Assembly: GCA_002700365.1 (NCBI GenBank) | Contig: PADB01000012.1 | Span: 558,001 to 622,000 of the forward strand | Reading direction: 5' to 3' | DNA: 64,000 bases | Source of the DNA: Kordiimonas sp. | GTDB lineage: Bacteria; Pseudomonadota; Alphaproteobacteria; Sphingomonadales; Emcibacteraceae | Shown here: positions 37,641 to 45,595 of the stretch, piece after piece | Numbering within the stretch: the stretch's first letter is position 1 | Layout of the letters: each line of letters begins with the position of its first letter | Made by a program: the position numbers and the translations under genes | The notes under the pieces: generated by a model | The model's database searches: none | What the model was told of the DNA's origin: nothing | What the model saw: only the letters and a program-made list of their open reading frames with translations

Positions 37641-38546
37641 ATGACTGTGCATTCATCCGCTACTTCGCATATTTTGAATATCTTCAAAGATCCGGCGCCA
37701 AAATATTTCCTCCAACATTTATGTTTAGCCCTGTTGTTATGGCTATTGTCTACCGCCAATAGCCAAGCAGAAAATGACACAGTAAAGCTAAAAACTGCTG
37801 TCGATGCAGTACGTTCTACGGCTACGGTTGGCAATCAGCAGACCGAAGCCTCCGTCTCTGCTGAAACAGACAATGATAGTAATGCACAAAAAAACAGCAC
37901 AGACGACAGTGCCGATACAAATCAAAAAATCGCTATAGAAAAAAGCAATAAACAAGAAAAGAAAGAAAACACAGAAGGTGGAACAGAAGGTGAGAAGGAC
38001 GTATCTGCTGCACCAACAGCGGCTCCTGTCGCGACAACACCGCCCGCACCTAAATTACCCACCATTGCAACATCAGACAAAGTTTTATCCGGACCATATT
38101 ACAATCCTAAAACCAAAAGCTATTTTGCAATGCTACAGATGCCTAGTCACTACGCCAATAACCGCTGGCAGAATGCAGAAGCTAAGGCTCGTTCTTCAAC
38201 ATTAATGGGAACTCCAGGACATCTGGCCATTATTAAAACCTATGACACGCATGCGTTTATCCGCGACAATCTAAAACCGGTGAAAGCCAGCTGGATTGGC
38301 ATGAAATACGATTGTGGCAGTAAAACTCTTTCTTGGGTCGATGGCAGCGACGGGTCAAAACAACGCTTTAAAGCCTGGCACGCCAGATGGCATCGGACTA
38401 ACATCACCTGCACCACACAACACATCCCCTTTATGCCAGTATATTACCTGCCTTTACATGACGGCTTCCGCTGGCAGGCTTCTGGTCCTTCGAAAGAGTT
38501 TTTTGAATATATGGTGGAATACCCAACCGGCAAAAAAGTCCATTAA
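37641..38546 (+). CDS. Secreted protein with a C-type-lectin-like domain
   Basis: 301 residues. A hydrophobic signal lies near residues 24-38 (LQHLCLALLLWLLSTANSQA). A long acidic Asn/Ser/Thr/Lys-rich linker runs to about residue 150. The last 150 residues read as a C-type-lectin-like fold: YNPKTKSYFAML, NNRWQNAEAKARSS, GHLAIIKTYDTHAFI, SWIGMKYDCG, WVDGSDGS, and the final strand FEYMVEYP with the W before it. A disulphide pair (MKYDCG and NITCTT) is possible. Such domains can bind glycans or proteins. It stands directly before two exosortase-associated glycosyltransferases. The fold call is by eye. Confidence 0.65.
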   Translation: MTVHSSATSHILNIFKDPAPKYFLQHLCLALLLWLLSTANSQAENDTVKLKTAVDAVRSTATVGNQQTEASVSAETDNDSNAQKNSTDDSADTNQKIAIEKSNKQEKKENTEGGTEGEKDVSAAPTAAPVATTPPAPKLPTIATSDKVLSGPYYNPKTKSYFAMLQMPSHYANNRWQNAEAKARSSTLMGTPGHLAIIKTYDTHAFIRDNLKPVKASWIGMKYDCGSKTLSWVDGSDGSKQRFKAWHARWHRTNITCTTQHIPFMPVYYLPLHDGFRWQASGPSKEFFEYMVEYPTGKKVH

Positions 38547-38661
38547 ATATGTGGCGGCAAAAAACATTCATTGGTGTCGCCTCAACCTCACCGTCTTAAT
38601 AAAATATTCTTCTTTCTGTGTTTCAAATACAGCAAGACGTCAATAATTACATGATGGGTTT

Positions 38662-39870
38662 ATGCAGGCCGTGAAAATCCTTTTTTTATGTCATCGAGTT
38701 CCTTTTCCGCCGAACGAAGGGGGAAAAATACGATCTTTTAACATGATCCGACATCTCCACGATCAAGGGCATCAGGTTACTGTCGCCAGCATGGCCCGTA
38801 ACGATCCGGAAATGGCTGATGCACAAGGCCTACGTGCTTATTGCCACGACCTTATGCTTGCACAGGTTAATGAGCTTAGCCAAAAAATAAAAATGGTTGC
38901 ACGCTTATTCTGTCTGGATCCCTCCTCCATGGGATATTTCCATTCAGCCCCGTTGATCCGGGAAGTAAATGACCGCATTAAACATGAAAACTTTGACCTG
39001 ATCATCGTGCATTGCTCATCCGTGGCCCCCTATGTCGCTGATGTAACGGATATTCCCAAACTGCTGGACTTTGCCGACATGGACAGCCAAAAATGGCTGA
39101 TCTACAGCAAAATAAAAAAATGGCCGCTCAGTTGGGGATATTGGTTAGAAGGCAGCAAGTTACTTCGGGCTGAAAAAAAACAGTCCCTGCAATACGACAT
39201 GTGTACCACAACCACTGAGGCGGAAACTGACACGCTGGATGATTACAACACCGGCGCGGCTAGCGGCTGGTTCCCCAACGGGGTGGACACTGATTATTTT
39301 AGCCCGGACGATACAGCTCACAATCCCTATGAAATCAGTTTTGTTGGGAAGATGAACTATTACCCGAATGAAGAGGCCGTTGTTTTTTTCTGTGATGAAG
39401 TCCTCCCTCGATTACGCGACAAAAATAAGCGGATCAGCTTTACTATTATTGGTGCCAGACCATCCCCGACAGTACAAAAACTGGGGGAGCGTGAAGGCGT
39501 CACCGTCACAGGTTTTGTCGAAGATGTCCGCGATTACTTACGTCAATCCGCTCTTATGGTCGCCCCGCTCAATATTGCCCGTGGGGTACAAAATAAAATT
39601 TTGGAAGCCATGTCTTTAGGTATACCCGTTGTCTCAAGCGTATTGGCTGGCAAAGGCGTTGACTGTGTACCGGAAGAACATTTCCTTACCGCCGATAGTC
39701 CCGCTGAATACGTTACACAAATAATGCGGATTCTGGATGACCCATTGTTACATCGACAACTGGCTGAAGCAGGACGCGCTCGTATGCTTAGCCACCACCG
39801 CTGGCCTAGTGCTATGGCAAAAATGGATCGCCTGATCGACGCCGCTATTGATAATCACAAAAACAGATAA
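38662..39870 (+). CDS. PEP-CTERM/exosortase-associated sugar transferase (TIGR03087-like)
   Basis: 402-residue GT-B glycosyltransferase. Start FLCHRVPFPPNEGGKIRSFN, middle VHCSSVAPYVAD and LLDFADMDSQKW, then FPNGVDTDYF and ISFVGKMNYYPNEEAVVFF match the Stp1 group of transferases that occur only with EpsH/XrtA-type exosortase clusters. The C-domain carries the donor site (KILEAMSLGIPVV). It likely adds a sugar to the lipid-linked exopolysaccharide repeat on the cytoplasmic side. It lies 12 bases upstream of the next transferase, in one operon. Confidence 0.9.
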   Translation: MQAVKILFLCHRVPFPPNEGGKIRSFNMIRHLHDQGHQVTVASMARNDPEMADAQGLRAYCHDLMLAQVNELSQKIKMVARLFCLDPSSMGYFHSAPLIREVNDRIKHENFDLIIVHCSSVAPYVADVTDIPKLLDFADMDSQKWLIYSKIKKWPLSWGYWLEGSKLLRAEKKQSLQYDMCTTTTEAETDTLDDYNTGAASGWFPNGVDTDYFSPDDTAHNPYEISFVGKMNYYPNEEAVVFFCDEVLPRLRDKNKRISFTIIGARPSPTVQKLGEREGVTVTGFVEDVRDYLRQSALMVAPLNIARGVQNKILEAMSLGIPVVSSVLAGKGVDCVPEEHFLTADSPAEYVTQIMRILDDPLLHRQLAEAGRARMLSHHRWPSAMAKMDRLIDAAIDNHKNR

Positions 39871-39882
39871 GTCAGCATTGCA

Positions 39883-41094
39883 ATGAAAGTCTTACACGTA
39901 TTTGATCATTCAATTCCCCTTCACAGCGGTTATACATTTCGCTCTCTGCATATTTTGCGCGAACAACATAAGCTTGGTATCGACACCCTTCATGTTACTG
40001 GCCGAAAGCATTTGGACCCGAAAGGAGAGATAGAAACTGTTGATGGGTTAGACTTTTTTCGGACGACCGTCGCACCAGGGTGGATTGAAAAATTGCCCGC
40101 AGGCGATCAGATCAGCGTGATTACGACCTTAAGACAACGCATAGAAGATATCCTTCTTCATGAAAAAGTAGATATCATCCATGCTCACTCCCCGGCCCTG
40201 AATGGTATGGCAGCCGTCATGGCGGCAAAGGCCTTTGGCATTCCTGTACTTTATGAAGTCAGGGCATTTTGGGAGGACGCCGCCGTGAGCCATGGCACCG
40301 CTAAGGAAGGCGGCCTGCGCTATAAACTGACCCGATGGTTGGAAAGTTATGTTCTAAAAAAAGCGGACGCCGTAACCTGTATTTGTGAAGGTCTACGCCA
40401 GGATATTATAGATCGCGGTATTCCAGCTGAAAAAATTACGGTTATTCCCAATGCCGTTGATATCAGCAAATTTTCCGGTCCTCACGATGCAGATCCAGAC
40501 CTACAAACCAAGCTAGGGTTAGCGGGACAAAAAGTCATCGGTTTTATCGGCTCCTTTTATGATTATGAGGGACTTGATATCCTCATGGCCAGCATGCCTC
40601 TGGTGATCCAAAGAATGCCCGACACTAAATTATTAATGGTGGGCGGCGGGCCACAAGAAGAAGCTCTCCGTGCGCAAGTAAGCACGCTGGGTCTCAATGA
40701 CCACGTGATCTTTACAGGCCGCGTCCCACATACAGAGGTTCAGCTTTACTATAACCTCGTAGATGTATTCGCCTACCCGCGAAAAAAAATCCGTCTTACA
40801 GATTTGGTCACTCCCCTCAAACCGCTTGAAGCCATGGCCCAACATAAATTAGTTGCAGCGTCTGATATTGGTGGCCATAACGAGCTTATTGAAAATGGCG
40901 TCAACGGTGTGCTGTTCAAAGCCGATAACCCACAAAGTCTCGCCGACACACTTGTGGATCTATTGGGGCGTCCTGAAAGCTGGCCCGCTTTCCATCAGGC
41001 CGGGCGTCATTATGTAGAAAACGTCCGCAACTGGGAAAATAGCGTATCACGATATCCTGCCATATACGAAAAGCTGAAAAGCCATAAAAAATGA
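39883..41094 (+). CDS. Exosortase A-associated glycosyltransferase (TIGR04063-like)
   Basis: 403 residues. The opening VLHVFDHSIPLHSGYTFRSL is the hallmark of the Daro_2409/Stp3 group tied to exosortase clusters. Further GT4 features: HAHSPALNGMAAVMA, VIPNAVDISKF, FIGSFYDYEGLDIL and PLKPLEAMAQHKLV. It follows the TIGR03087-like gene after 12 bases and converges on the next glycosyltransferase pair; the 67-base gap holds a small T-less hairpin (GCCATC/GATGGC). Confidence 0.92.
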   Translation: MKVLHVFDHSIPLHSGYTFRSLHILREQHKLGIDTLHVTGRKHLDPKGEIETVDGLDFFRTTVAPGWIEKLPAGDQISVITTLRQRIEDILLHEKVDIIHAHSPALNGMAAVMAAKAFGIPVLYEVRAFWEDAAVSHGTAKEGGLRYKLTRWLESYVLKKADAVTCICEGLRQDIIDRGIPAEKITVIPNAVDISKFSGPHDADPDLQTKLGLAGQKVIGFIGSFYDYEGLDILMASMPLVIQRMPDTKLLMVGGGPQEEALRAQVSTLGLNDHVIFTGRVPHTEVQLYYNLVDVFAYPRKKIRLTDLVTPLKPLEAMAQHKLVAASDIGGHNELIENGVNGVLFKADNPQSLADTLVDLLGRPESWPAFHQAGRHYVENVRNWENSVSRYPAIYEKLKSHKK

Positions 41095-41161
41095 TCCAGC
41101 CATCAAAGATGGCATGTCTAACTGATGGGTAGCGGAAGTTTACAACTGGTCGCTCGCTGCT

Positions 41162-42346
41162 CTATTTCTGGCCCTGCTGCTTGATAATATCCCGGAATAA
41201 ATCGATTTGGCCGCGCGTTGTCGTTGCCCAATCAAACTTCTCACCATAATGCCGCACTGCCTCCCGGTCCGGAAGATCTGCATACAAATCACGCACCGCC
41301 TGCGCCAAGAAAACTGGATCGCGTGAAGCCATTAATCGTCCAGCCACGGGGTCGCCGATTACTTCTGTCATGCCGGGAATGTCCGATGCGACGATAGGTG
41401 TTCCACATGCCAAACTTTCCAGCAGAACGTTGGCCATACCCTCCCGTGCCGAAGCCAGCACCAATATATCCGCTGCATTGTAGTATGCCACCAGTTGTTC
41501 CTGATCCTGACGCCCTAAAAAATGCACGCGTTCGGCAACTCCCAACCGCACCGCCTGCTGCCGCAGCGCCTCTTCTTCAGGACCACTCCCCGCAAGATAA
41601 AGTCGCACATCCGGAAGTTGCGTTAACGCAGAAATCGTAAGGTCGTGACCTTTCTCACGGACCAAATTTCCCACAGACAAAAGACACAACCCCTGCATTC
41701 GTAATGCATGACGTTTTTTTTCTTTGTCTTTAAGGCAAAATATCTTCTGATCCACGCCATTACGCAGTACCCGAATTTTTTCTACATCCCCCCCCAATGT
41801 CAGAATTTTATCCTTTAACGCGGCGGAGACCGTAATTATCCCATCACTTTCTCTGATAGCCCAACGCAACCAACGACGGGGTATGGCAAAATCAGGAAAT
41901 AAATTTATATCTGTGCCTCGGGCCGTAACAACCACAGGCTTTTTCAATGCCCGCGCGAGTAAAACCGCCGCCACCCCGTCCGGATAAAAATAATGGGCAT
42001 CAATAAGGTCAAAATCTTCCCCCGCACGGATCATGTTCTTCACATGGGGCAGCACCCCCCGGTACAGCCCATAGGGGGCAAGCGACATACCAATCTTGGG
42101 GATTAATGGATAGCGGGGATGATCGACCTTAAGGCCTTCATAATCTTCTTGCGGCAAAATACCCGCATATTGCGCATAAGCCCCGAGACCTGCAGCTTTG
42201 GCCGGGAACCATGGCACGGGGGCAACCACCCGCGCGGAAACCTCCCCACTGGCCACTAATTTCTTTAATCGGGTGCCAACAAAAATACCATGTCCCGGGC
42301 GTAAGTGATTGGGAAATAAAGTTGAAAAAGTTAAGATACGCATCAT
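41162..42346 (-). CDS. Glycosyltransferase family 4 protein
   Basis: 394 residues. The N-domain starts ILTFSTLFPNHLRPGHGIFV; acceptor-side signature DAHYFYPDGVAA and TARGTDINL; C-domain LRNGVDQKIF and the donor site EGMANVLLESLACGTPIVAS with both Glu of EX7E. I start at the ATG at 42346, ahead of a second ATG three bases on, because GAGG lies about 8 bases upstream and the gene then follows its neighbour by 10 bases without overlap. Longer starts inside the neighbour lack a ribosome site. Sugar unknown; context says exopolysaccharide. Confidence 0.9.
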   Translation of the reverse strand: MMRILTFSTLFPNHLRPGHGIFVGTRLKKLVASGEVSARVVAPVPWFPAKAAGLGAYAQYAGILPQEDYEGLKVDHPRYPLIPKIGMSLAPYGLYRGVLPHVKNMIRAGEDFDLIDAHYFYPDGVAAVLLARALKKPVVVTARGTDINLFPDFAIPRRWLRWAIRESDGIITVSAALKDKILTLGGDVEKIRVLRNGVDQKIFCLKDKEKKRHALRMQGLCLLSVGNLVREKGHDLTISALTQLPDVRLYLAGSGPEEEALRQQAVRLGVAERVHFLGRQDQEQLVAYYNAADILVLASAREGMANVLLESLACGTPIVASDIPGMTEVIGDPVAGRLMASRDPVFLAQAVRDLYADLPDREAVRHYGEKFDWATTTRGQIDLFRDIIKQQGQK

Positions 42347-42356
42347 GATACAGCCT

Positions 42357-43484
42357 CTATACCCCAGATAAACCCCATACCTTCGCATAACCCTCATACA
42401 TAAAGGCCTGATCGTATGTCGCTTTTACATGTGCCTGATTTTCCGCACCAATTTCCTCACGCTTTAATTTGTCACGAACCATCATAATCGTCTTTTGCGT
42501 AAAGGCCTCTTCATCCCCTGCAGGCACAATAAACGGTTTATTCACTGCGGAAACGATATGACGTACATCACCCACTGCCAAACCGACAACAGGCAACCCT
42601 GCCGCCATGGCCTGATTAACACTATTTGGCATTTGTTCCGTATCTGACGAAATAAGATATATATCCAGCCAGCCAAGGGCCTGAGCTGGCTGATCAATAT
42701 GCCCCGCCAGCAAAACACGGTCCTGCAACCCCAATGCCGCAATTTGACGTTCAAGTGCCGCCCGCTCCTGACCTTCCCCCATAATCACCAGGCGCAATTT
42801 ATAATTCGGGCAGGCCTCCGCACAGGCAGCGAAAGACCGAATCATGCGCGGTAAGTTTTTTTCGGCCCTAAGTGGTGTCATTGTACCTAGCGTTATTTCC
42901 CCAGCTTGCTTTTCGAAATTGGGCATAATGCCCGGCACTGGCGACACCGCATATTTTTCACAATCCACGCCGTTGGGTAAATAATTGATTTTTTCGTTTG
43001 GAATTTTCCAAATATCGCGCGCAATCGAGACAAGGCTCTGTGAAGGCACGACTAACTGTTCAACATTCCCAAGTGCCAATCGCCGCATCCAGACACGTCT
43101 AGGTATTTGCTTTACAGCCTCTTCCGGGCCGAAACCACTTTCTAAATGAATATGTCGCGCCAACGGAAAAAAACGATTGGCTAAAGCGACCTCAACTGAC
43201 CCCCATTGATAGGTCAGTAATACATCAGGGCTCACATCGCGAATTAATGCCAGCGCGCTTGTAACCCGTTGCCATAAGCTCCCTGAAATGCGCACATCCT
43301 CCAAAAACTTAATATCAACATGATCTGTCAGCCGGGACCTGCAGCTGTAATCCCCGTTCATAGACAGCAAAGTATGGCGCGCAGCCGTCCCAAAATGGTT
43401 CACCAGATAGGAAATACGAATCGGTACTCCCCCATGTGCAAAACTGGGAATGACATGAAAAAGATGCGGTTTTGGGGATGGCAT
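42357..43484 (-). CDS. Glycosyltransferase family 4 protein, possibly Stp2-like
   Basis: 375 residues, GT-B fold. The opening HVIPSFAHGGVPIRISYLV (a Gly-Gly loop), then VVPSQSLVSIARDIW, LPNGVDCEKY, TLGTMTPLRAEKNLPRMI and SDTEQMPNSVNQAMAAGLPV are typical of GT4. The last has the donor-site Glu. It resembles the Stp2 group of exosortase loci in length and order, but I cannot fix that family by eye. First gene of a two-gene minus-strand unit. Confidence 0.85.
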   Translation of the reverse strand: MPSPKPHLFHVIPSFAHGGVPIRISYLVNHFGTAARHTLLSMNGDYSCRSRLTDHVDIKFLEDVRISGSLWQRVTSALALIRDVSPDVLLTYQWGSVEVALANRFFPLARHIHLESGFGPEEAVKQIPRRVWMRRLALGNVEQLVVPSQSLVSIARDIWKIPNEKINYLPNGVDCEKYAVSPVPGIMPNFEKQAGEITLGTMTPLRAEKNLPRMIRSFAACAEACPNYKLRLVIMGEGQERAALERQIAALGLQDRVLLAGHIDQPAQALGWLDIYLISSDTEQMPNSVNQAMAAGLPVVGLAVGDVRHIVSAVNKPFIVPAGDEEAFTQKTIMMVRDKLKREEIGAENQAHVKATYDQAFMYEGYAKVWGLSGV

Positions 43485-43707
43485 GCAGGTTATTATCCTT
43501 GTGGCAGGAACGGCAAAAAAAGATATCTATTCCCTAACATCCTAAAATGTCAGTTTTTTATCGTTGATAATCTCACATAGAGTGACTGAATATTCATAAA
43601 AAATTGATAACACTATGACATAAAAAAACACTTACGACTAAACTGTCATGTAGACCTGCTCCATTGTAGCGGGCATGACCATAACATTGTGAACAAAGGG
43701 ACTTATC

Positions 43708-45426
43708 GTGCTGCGCTTTCTGGCTTACCTGCTTGCCTTTACCTTATCGGCCTGTATCGCTTATCTGATCTACCCCATGGTGCCGGCACTCATTGCCGAT
43801 ATCATTGATACCCCCCTGTCACAAGACATGTATCAGACCCTGAAAAAGAATACTTTGGTCAACGCTGCAGGGCACACTAGCCTTACACTTCTGGTCTTCA
43901 GTCTTTTTGCATATCTCCTTCCCGCCTTTATCGAAGCAATTTACATCGGCATCGCCCAAAACAGGCTTGAGGATCTACCACCTTCATCCAGTGAACACCG
44001 GAAAACCAGCATCAAAGAATTCCTGCATGTATTTTCCGATTTAGGTTTCCTGTATCAGGAGGCCCAAATGTATTCCGGCTACCTGTTTCAGGACAACGAA
44101 CAATCCGCAGTAAAAAATGTTGAGAAGTCGGCCAATACCACAAAACCCGCAAATATTCTGAAAGCACGACAGCACAAGGAAGGAAATACGGCACCTGTTT
44201 ATGCTTCTGCGCCGGCAGAAATCGTTTTCGGAAAAGAACAGCTGGTAATCGGCCGTCTTCCTTGGTGGCTATTTTCCAATCTTTCGAAATTTCTCATTGG
44301 CTTGGGGGCGTTGCTCGCAATTTTTTCACTTACGGGAGAAGTGCTGGACGCACGACCTGCTGCGGGCACAGCTACTTCTATCTTAAGTATTGAACCCGCC
44401 CTGTTGGCTCTCGCCTTTTGTCTCAGTTGCAGCATTGTAATTTTTCTGACCTGTCATCTCACCACGGACTTTATGAAGGCCCAGGTCCAGAACCTCTGTA
44501 TTCAAATCGACAACCTGTTCTTCCATTATGAGAATGACGAGCATCTGCGGCAGCTGTCAAAACAATCACTAAGTGATGGTGAAACATTTCATAATATAAT
44601 GAACGAACAAACATCAAAAATCACCGCCCTCCTTCGTGAAGAACGTCGCCAGTCACTTGACCAGACCAAACAAGCTATAGAAACTTTATCTTCATCTCTG
44701 CAGAAGGCCATTCAGCCTACCCTGAAGGAACTACAGAATAGTAGTAAGACTATTGCCACGAGCCAGCAAAAACAGACAGAAAAGGCTTTAGAGTTGGCCT
44801 TGCAAAACTTCACAAAAAACATGCACGAGCATTATGGTCAACAAGCCCGCGAAATCAGTGCCATTTTAAATGCCAGTGCTGAACTGGTTCATAAAATGGA
44901 AAAAAATCTGACGAAGTCGGGACAAGAGCTTAACACCCAAGTCAGCAAGCATCATAAAGACTTAAACACCCAGTTTGAAAAAACGCTAAAAAATCTGGAA
45001 AATGCTGAAAAGAAAAATCAGACCGCCGCTCTGCAAAGCCTCGATAAATTCGTTTCGACATTACAGTCAGAATTAGCAAGTAATAGCCAAAGCACTCGGG
45101 ATGCCCTTGAACAGAACAGTAAGGTTCTGGTGGATAGCCAGAAGAAATTGACCAGCACCCTAGAGAAAAGCATAACGAGCCTAAGTGGATTTGGTCGTGT
45201 CGCAAATGATATCAAAGCTATTACAAACGGAAGCCGTGATGCTGTCGATAGTCTGGCCCTACTGACAGCCCACCTTCAGCAACTAGAAAATAATCTAACA
45301 CCAAGACATAACAATGGGCAGGCCCGCACAACCTTTGCAGCGGGCCCAGAAGTCATCAGTGCTTTGGATGACTTACGCAAAGAAAACAGTCGTAAAATTG
45401 CGGCTTTGCCGGTCCTGGAAATTTAA
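43708..45426 (+). CDS. Four-helix membrane protein with long coiled-coil tail, MotA/ZorA-like topology
   Basis: 572 residues. Hydrophobic helices lie near 4-29, 57-81, 188-210 and 228-250. A cytoplasmic loop of about 100 residues separates helices 2 and 3. After helix 4 comes QVQNLCIQIDNLF, then about 280 residues of Gln/Lys/Ser-rich coiled coil (for example SQQKQTEKALELALQNFTKN). The pattern of two plus two helices, a loop between and a long coiled tail recalls MotA and especially ZorA of Zorya defence, but no ZorB/MotB-like gene is adjacent and key motifs are not clear. GTG start with AAGGG 8 bases upstream. Function unknown; it stands alone between exopolysaccharide genes. Confidence 0.7.
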   Translation: MLRFLAYLLAFTLSACIAYLIYPMVPALIADIIDTPLSQDMYQTLKKNTLVNAAGHTSLTLLVFSLFAYLLPAFIEAIYIGIAQNRLEDLPPSSSEHRKTSIKEFLHVFSDLGFLYQEAQMYSGYLFQDNEQSAVKNVEKSANTTKPANILKARQHKEGNTAPVYASAPAEIVFGKEQLVIGRLPWWLFSNLSKFLIGLGALLAIFSLTGEVLDARPAAGTATSILSIEPALLALAFCLSCSIVIFLTCHLTTDFMKAQVQNLCIQIDNLFFHYENDEHLRQLSKQSLSDGETFHNIMNEQTSKITALLREERRQSLDQTKQAIETLSSSLQKAIQPTLKELQNSSKTIATSQQKQTEKALELALQNFTKNMHEHYGQQAREISAILNASAELVHKMEKNLTKSGQELNTQVSKHHKDLNTQFEKTLKNLENAEKKNQTAALQSLDKFVSTLQSELASNSQSTRDALEQNSKVLVDSQKKLTSTLEKSITSLSGFGRVANDIKAITNGSRDAVDSLALLTAHLQQLENNLTPRHNNGQARTTFAAGPEVISALDDLRKENSRKIAALPVLEI

Positions 45427-45544
45427 CAAGGATTTTCTGCAATCCCATCAACACCCTAACGCCGGATATCTGGAAAGCGTCGTATAACGCATCATATATA
45501 TATTCTTTTCAGATCAGCGGATAATTGCAGAATTCCAACATAAT

Positions 45545-45570
45545 AAAAGGCGACCATATGGCCGCCTTTT
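45545..45570. terminator. Shared terminator of prsT and the coiled-coil gene
   Basis: AAAAGGCGACCAT pairs with ATGGCCGCCTTTT (one wobble) and has A and T runs at its two sides, so it can act on both converging transcripts. Confidence 0.85.
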
Positions 45571-45595
45571 ATGAGTTTTCGACTTTATAAAAAAG

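Noticed and set aside
43708-45426. A complete Zorya-type defence system
   Set aside because: Only a ZorA-like topology is present; no ZorB, ZorC, ZorD or ZorE gene lies beside it and flanking genes are for polysaccharide synthesis.
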